A stretch of DNA of 64,000 bases from Chamaecyparis obtusa (Eukaryota > Streptophyta > Pinopsida > Cupressales > Cupressaceae), in the NCBI GenBank assembly GCA_027943335.1, contig BSBK01002086.1:455001-519000 (forward strand). Direction: 5' to 3'. The notes below the pieces were generated by a model. The model worked only from the letters and a program-made list of their open reading frames with translations, was not told where the DNA came from and ran no database searches. Shown in pieces: positions 58,415 through 64,000 of this stretch. Both the position numbers and the translations under genes were made by a program. Within the stretch, counting starts at the first letter, position 1. Every line of letters starts with the position of its first letter.

Positions 58415-58813
58415 CATACATGTGTGTATATATACACATATGCACACATGTGCACATATACACACATGTGTGTATATATATACATATATACACATATGCA
58501 CACATACACACATGTGCTTACATGTGTGTGTATACACACACATATACACATATACACACGCGTGTGTATATATACACACATGTGTGTATATACAAACATG
58601 TATACACATATACACATGTGTATATATATACATAAATACACACATTTGTGTATATATACACACGTGTATATATATACAAATACACACATTTGTGTATATA
58701 TACACACATATACACGTGTGTGTATATATACATATATGTATATACACAAATGTATATATACATATATGTGTATATATACATATATGTATATACACACATG
58801 TATATATATACAT
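58415..58813. repeat. AC/GT/AT microsatellite, about 400 bp
   Basis: Almost unbroken alternating purine-pyrimidine sequence made of ACACATGTGTGTATATATAC-like units. It carries no stop codons in several frames, so long frames on both strands here are artefacts. A short part (about 47337-47368) lies on the other side of E8, so E8 inserted inside it. Confidence 0.95.
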
Positions 58814-59027
58814 CCTTATAGTCACAGATCCCATGAAATATTAAATTTGATTTTATAAAAATTGGAATTGGAATTCGAGTGGAAGATGAAATGCCCATTT
58901 TGGGGGCCAAATTAGAATTTCAAAATTCCAATTCCAATTTTTTGAATGGACACAAACATAGAATTGACATTATCTAGAAATCTAATTGGAAATATCCATC
59001 TAATTCCAGCACCCAAAAGGACACTTA

Positions 59028-59596
59028 ACTTTAATTGTTGTCTCTATACTTAAAAAAAAAATCTTATGCCACAAATTATAAGATACATTTAAAAAACACA
59101 CAATTAATTTAAAGATCCAATAATTCAGCTTTTAAAACCTTTTGAATCAGTAATTAATTTGAAGATTCAAATGGGGGCAATGCCAAAAAGTTGCGTAATC
59201 AAAACGGACAATATTACTAAAGATCTGAGTGTTGGAGAAATCAGATAACCATTAAGGTGGGGCAGGCTTGAACAAATATTAAAATAGTACAGGTGGGTCC
59301 GCCATTAAGAAAATATCTAAGCTAGCCAGCAGTTTCTGCTCGCTTATGTGGAGATTGTATGGTTAAAATCAGTCGAGTGTTTTGCAACAGTAATCTATTT
59401 TTAATCATCTCATTCTCCACGCCATAAAATCTCTCGGTTCCGATATCATTTTCATCTACAAAAGCTCTTCTGAAAGTTATTTTAGTGGCTACAGATCCTG
59501 TTCAACAGCATTTCGAGTCACTTGATTTCATTTCTCTGTAATTAATATATAAATTTGATTTTTTGGGGTCTTATTTGCTCTGGAATTAGAGATTAG
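59028..59596 (+). promoter_or_regulatory. Upstream region of the alpha-amylase gene
   Basis: It is non-coding. CCATAAAATC at about 59422-59431 is a possible TATA-like element, followed by a pyrimidine-rich 5' leader. The start codon context is ATTAGATGGCC, with G at +4. The MITE ends only 0.57 kb upstream. Promoter assignment is inference. Confidence 0.3.
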
Positions 59597-62500
59597 ATGG
59601 CCATTTTAAACAAATATGTTCGAATCCCTGCAACTCCAGTAGAATACTCGCCATTGTTGTCAACTGCGCCTTTTAATGTAGCAAATCGTAATAACTCATT
59701 TACAAAAAAAATCATAAGTCCAGCTATTGGATCAAGAGAAAAATTTGGATACTTTGACTGTAAAGTAGTAAGCAGAAGGTCAAGTAGCAGAATCCGAATC
59801 GTGGCCACTGCTCTGACAGATCAATTTATCCCGGATAAAAGCTCCGATTCTTTAGCCTCATCTTTTACCTTTACTTACCCTCTAAAAAGGACCGTAAAGG
59901 TACACCTTTTCTTTTCTTTTCTTTCTGTTGCCACTTCGCTTCGAATCAGATATATTTTTTTCTTTGTTGTGATGACTGAAAAGTTTAAAAGTGAAGCATA
60001 AAGTTAATTTTTTATTTATGGCTCTTTTCAGTAATCCGCTTATTTTTTCAAATGTAGGCTGATGGAAAAATTGCGGCAAAAGTAGATTCCGTCAAGGTAG
60101 ATGGCAAATCGCGCCTTATTCTTGAGTGTGATATTCCTGGAAGCTGGGTGCTGCATTGGGGGGTTACCTATTCTGACGACCCAAACAGGTGTGCCTTCTT
60201 ACTTTAATATGTATTTTAGTTTCTTCTTTTTTTGCCTTTTTTTTTTTTGCAAATATGAAATATCTATATACTGAACCTAAGGGCTCCTCTACGGGGAGAG
60301 CACTCCTCCGAAAGCTCAGAAACCTTTGGAGAATTACGAGTGAGTCAGGTGAGTGAGTGAGGTCATGGGTTGCTTCGTGTCCTCGTTATTAAGATATGTG
60401 TAGATAGAGTTGCGTTGGAATGTACTGCATAGCCACAACCTCATCGCTTCCATCTTATTGAAATGGGGGATTTGGCGAACAGCTTTTAGTATCGGATGAG
60501 TGCTTTTGATAGATCTTCGGTGAGGTTATGGGTTGCGTTCTGACCACAATATTGAGGTAAATAAAGATTAGGATTTTGCTGAAGTGAATCTCATAAATTC
60601 TCACGACATTGTATGCTGGAGCGGGTTCTCTAAGTGCAACAGGGGCTTTGAACCTCATCCTCTTACCTGATATGTTAACCCTGTAAGATATCTTTACAGA
60701 TTGTGAATTGTGGTACGATGATCTTCTTTAATGTTGGGAATATTGGACTTCCATTAAATTAAGTTTTTCTTCAATGTGATTAAGTTTTGCTTCCTTAGAT
60801 CCTGAATGTCTTGTTCACCTTCTTGAGGCAAATCCAAGATGAACACATCAAATTCGTTTACCTCTTTTATAGTCTCCAAATCTTAATCAGCTGGTTGTGT
60901 TCCAGGAATCATATTCATAAATGCTACAAATTTAAGAAAGGGAAACTGGCTACACGACCCTCGAAGGGTATTCTAGCTCATCTTGTCACATCTTGTAGCT
61001 GTATTTGGGGGCATTTAGTCACTCCAGAGTCCAGTGATGATTTTCAATGCCTCTTACATAAAGTGCAAATACAAAACATCTCAAATTGTTCTTTTGATTG
61101 TAGATTGTTTCTCATGTTGTTTGTAGTCATCATGCATTCTTTCAATCAAGTCTCAACTCTTCTTGTTACCATTCTTCTGAAACGGCGGATTAATATCAAA
61201 ACAGCAATATCATTTGATTATTGAGGAAAGAAACTGTGAATCATTTGTTGGGGTATTCTTTTATAGATTGGTAAAACTTTGGATGATATATTTGTGGTTG
61301 GAAATCATTTGGTTAGCACAAGAGCAGCTACAGCTACAATGGTCAACATGTTAAAAGGTAAAGGGACGATGGAGAGAGAATATGCTTCAAAATATTTGCC
61401 AGTTGGTAGTTTATTCCAAAAACCTAATTTTTTTGGCCAATTTAATATATATATATATATTCTCCTAAATGTATATAAAAAGAATTATCTTCTTAGGATT
61501 GGCCCAATTTTAACATAAAATGTACACTATTTCAAGGAAAGTTAAAATAGTTTCTAATTTTCTGTATATATATATATATTCTCCTAAATGTATATAAAAA
61601 GAATTATCTTCTTAGGATTGGCCCAATTTTAACATAAAATGTACACTATTTCAAGGAAAGTTAAAATAGTTTCTAATTTTCTGCCAAACCAATGAATCTG
61701 ATATTTTGACATTGACAATGGTTTTCCTAGATTGCTAAATCTCCTAATTTGCTGATTCAAGTTTGGGTTTGGCAGTTTGCTGATTTCTTTTTTTTTGCAG
61801 TTTTGGTATGGTTGGGTTTGGCTGTAATATACAAAATTAAGTACAGAGCACAGATGATAATTGATAATTCAATGTCCAGTGTTAAAGAACACCACACAAA
61901 ACTTCCAGTGTTAAAGAATTCCACACAAAACTTGTAGCCCTGAGCAATGAGTGGATATGGAGTTTCAAGTGAGTGAGGAATTCATTTAGTTTTGCTTTTG
62001 TATTGTATTGTGACTTTTTAGGGTTGGTTAGACTAGATTAAGTTTTTTTTAATTGTTTCAGTAAAAAAAGTGTTCTTTTTTATAAAATTAGCCTTTTTCT
62101 GTGGGTTCTACCGTGTTCATCCATGCAGCCATTGGTTTTGCCTCATGTATGTATCAAGTATGGTTTGAGGCATACTTGATGTAGTTCCACAGGCTGCGGG
62201 TAGTACCCTAGGTTAACCTAGACATCACCTAGAATAGGATCTATAACTGTTACTAACCTGGTCGAGCTATGGCCTAGGTTCATCAAGAACCTGGTAACAC
62301 AGTTTACTTAATAAAATGTATGATTTCTTAGCCCATGTCTTGCTACAATATTGTAATGTGTCACAGCAGCAAGAAGCCTTTGGAGTGGACATGCTCGAGG
62401 GTTGTTGATCTCACACATTATAGTTTTAAGATGTCAATATGTCATTGCTTGATGAGAAAAATCAAATTCATTTATTAGCGTTCACTTTCATGACAAGCTT

Positions 62501-63209
62501 TCAACTTGAAGTTAGACAAAGATTTGTTTTGAAATTGGAAAGAAACAGAATCTTGGTATAAAGAGCATGCTGAATAATGATAACTTCTCTTGTATTTATC
62601 TAAACAATTTTTTTTGTACAGTGAATGGGACCAGCCACCAGCCCATATGCTACCTCCTAGCTCAGTATTGGTCAAGGTACATTTGGAACAACAGATATTA
62701 CCTTTTGCTTTTTTGGAACCACAAGGATTGTTGACTTTTGTCATTTTATTAGTACTTTTTAGTAGACATGCACTCATTTATAACCTGTTGAATTGATGTT
62801 CATTTTCGATTGAAATTATAGGATTATGCAGCACAAACTCCATTGAAGCAGGAGACATTGCCTGAAGGTCAAAGATTAAGTTATGTGCATATTGACATCA
62901 ATAATAGCGATTCTATCGCAACAATTCAGTTTGTCTTAAAGGTTAAATAATAAATACTGCCTTTTTCAATACTTTTTTCTTTTCTAAATCCAAGGTGTGC
63001 TTTAAAATTTAAAAGTATAAAGTGTTTTGGCCAAGTTTTAGTTCATATCACCTTAGTTGTGCTGAGCAGTAGTTCCATCATGTTGTAGGATGAGGGCACA
63101 GGGGCATGGTACAAAGATAATGGGGAAAACTTTAGGATTATCCTTGAACAAGCTGCACAAAATGATTTCCACAGCATCGACAATAACACGGATTCAAATA
63201 TGTGGCCAG
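59597..63209 (+). CDS. AMY3: Plastidial alpha-amylase, AMY3 type, 5' exons (partial)
   Basis: Five exons join in phase: 59597-59899, 60058-60188, 62622-62676, 62822-62941 and 63089-63209 (730 coding bases, 243 codons). All introns have GT...AG ends. Exon 1 is a Ser/Arg-rich, acid-poor leader typical of a chloroplast transit peptide. The joined product reads GSWVLHWGVTY, then SEWDQPPAHMLPP, DYAAQTPLK and DEGTGAWYKDNGENF. These match, as I remember them, the N-terminal carbohydrate-binding (CBM45) region of plant AMY3, which degrades starch in chloroplasts. The LHWGV...W..PP pattern holds the starch-binding tryptophans. The catalytic GH13 domain would lie beyond 64000. Alpha-glucan water dikinase also has CBM45 domains, but the sequence fits AMY3 better. 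Intron 2 is long (2,433 bp). Confidence 0.8.
60189..62621 (+). other. AMY3 intron 2, no further gene
   Basis: The intron is 2,433 bp. It contains scattered frames, none with recognisable domains, and an exact 119-bp tandem duplication. The reading frame across it (AG from exon 2 plus T from exon 3 gives Ser of SEWDQPP) needs no extra exon. Confidence 0.7.
61446..61683. repeat. Exact 119-bp tandem duplication in AMY3 intron 2
   Basis: Bases 61446-61564 and 61565-61683 are identical by eye, each starting with a 15-bp TA run followed by TCTCCTAAATG. Confidence 0.95.
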
Positions 63210-63429
63210 GTTAGTTGATGACTTTCTTTATTATTGCAATAACTCATTTATTTACATTTTTGTATGCATACTTGCATTGGTGCCATTTGATCTCATTGTT
63301 TCATCAATTTTGCAATTTTGTTTACATGAAGCACAATGCTTTCGAATTAATATTGGAAAATGGCATGTTAACATCAGAAGCTTTTGGCATTTTTGACTTG
63401 TTACATCTTAAGGCCCATTAAGTTGGGAA

Positions 63430-63571
63430 ATCATGTCGGTCATAGTTTCTTGGTAGAAGAATTTTAAATGTCCACAAATGGTTGAAAGCATGCTAATGAG
63501 ATCATGTCGGTCATAGTTTCTTGGTAGAAGAAGTTTAGATGTCCACAAATGGTTAGAAGTAGGCTAATGAG
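63430..63571. repeat. 71-bp tandem duplication in AMY3 intron 5
   Basis: ATCATGTCGGTCATAGTTTC starts both 63430 and 63501. The copies differ at several positions. Confidence 0.9.
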
Positions 63572-63677
63572 ACCCATATAATACATACATTAGAGAACTG
63601 CTAGGGTAGAAAACACCTTAGGCTATAAGAAAATCAACTAGACACAAAGCACCTATGAAATGAAATGAATGATTTTA

Positions 63678-64000
63678 ATGACGTCCACGAGACCAAACAG
63701 CGTAAGGGGCCACTGGATCACAGTCGTAAGATAACTCCAGATTCTTTTCCAAGTCGGACCTCTTGCTGTGAATCTTGACAATCAAACTAGCGGTCTAGTT
63801 GATCTTATCCTCCTTGAATAGGCTGTGCATGCTGTTTGCCCCTGAACTGATTTCGTACTGAGCCTGAATGTCATCATATGCGGTGCACTCAATGATAAAA
63901 TGCCATTTAGTCTCAATCGCACCCGACACATAGAACCTGCAAATCCTTTCTTCCCATTCCTCTTTGGGCCTTTTCCATCTACCCGTTTCGCATCTAAGGT
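63678..64000 (-). pseudogene. LINE reverse-transcriptase C-terminal remnant
   Basis: The minus strand reads LRCETGRWKRPKEEWEERIC, then IETKWHFIIECTAYDD, and continues to a stop at about 63803-63805, with the same frame readable beyond. The C...E..WH.I.EC.AY pattern is the zinc-finger-like tail found after the reverse transcriptase of plant non-LTR (LINE) elements. It runs off the right edge and lies in AMY3 intron 5, antisense to the gene. It is probably a 5'-truncated, inactive LINE copy. Confidence 0.65.

Larger units (their letters stand above)
47163..59024. mobile_element. Tourist/PIF-Harbinger-like MITE hosting E8
   Basis: Left terminus GGGCCTGTTTGGGTGCTGG and right terminus (inverted) GTGTCCTTTTGGGTGCTGG form terminal inverted repeats with a few mismatches. 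They are flanked by TTA on both sides (47160-47162 and 59025-59027), the usual PIF/Harbinger target. Without E8 the element is about 820 bp, of which about 400 is an AC/AT microsatellite. AATTCC-containing subterminal inverted repeats are also visible. No transposase is present. The superfamily call rests on the termini and the TTA duplication. Confidence 0.75.

Noticed and set aside
58399..58910. Long overlapping frames of 70-144 codons on both strands
   Set aside because: They lie in an AC/GT/AT microsatellite that lacks stop codons by composition; the products are only Tyr, Ile, His, Thr, Cys and Val repeats.
60600..60670. Minus-strand GGTTCAAAGCC, resembling a pol III B box of a SINE
   Set aside because: No A box at suitable distance, no poly-A tail and no target duplication were found.
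61267..61357. Possible extra AMY3 exon in intron 2, with AG before and GT after an open 91-base stretch
   Set aside because: Its length would break the frame between exon 2 and exon 3, and the peptide does not resemble the amylase; the direct join already gives SEWDQPP.

Overview
This window is plant nuclear DNA dominated by old, nested, mostly broken LTR retrotransposons, with one host gene starting near its right edge. The organism is most likely a gymnosperm, probably a conifer. This is inference: it rests on the retroelement density, the long intron, many unrelated LTR families and a LINE tail in an intron. No rRNA, tRNA, CRISPR or bacterial-type gene was recognised.

Layout. (1) 1-2326: LTR-like sequence without coding capacity (a minus-strand TATA box, TTGAC-rich repeats, a 16-bp hairpin). 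(2) 2327-26045: a sense-strand Ty1/copia element, E1. It is split by E2 (3947-15347, minus, non-autonomous), which is itself split by E3 (5466-13958, minus, about 3-kb LTRs), and again by E4 (18349-24669, minus, non-autonomous). (3) 26046 to about 41650: a very decayed minus-strand copia, H. Its reverse transcriptase was hit by copia element E5 (27629-39714), whose 3' LTR contains remnants E6 (33529-37276, same family as E4) and E7 (37277-39469, same family as E8). (4) 41650-47159: AT-rich non-genic DNA with a small LTR element, E10 (43184-45032). (5) 47163-59024: a Tourist/PIF-like MITE with TTA target duplications. It contains copia E8, which contains a gag-protease-only Ty3-type element E9, whose 3' LTR contains a 334-bp TRIM. 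(6) 59597-63209: the first five exons of a plastidial alpha-amylase (AMY3 type, CBM45 region), running off the right edge.

Order and orientation come from matching LTR pairs, primer-binding sites, polypurine tracts and target-site duplications read directly in the sequence. E1, E5 and E8 carry copia pol; E8 keeps one frame of about 1,404 codons, broken only by nonsense codons. E2, E3, E4/E6, E9, E10 and the TRIM lack pol and would have needed enzymes from other elements.

The least familiar material is the E4/E6 family. It pairs a zinc-knuckle-array gag-like frame with a second, conserved charged frame that I do not recognise, in two independent copies. E3 is similar: giant LTRs flank one unknown frame with an internally repeated domain. 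The amylase gene is the only host gene I can support. It would act in the chloroplast on starch, and its introns carry tandem duplications and a LINE remnant.
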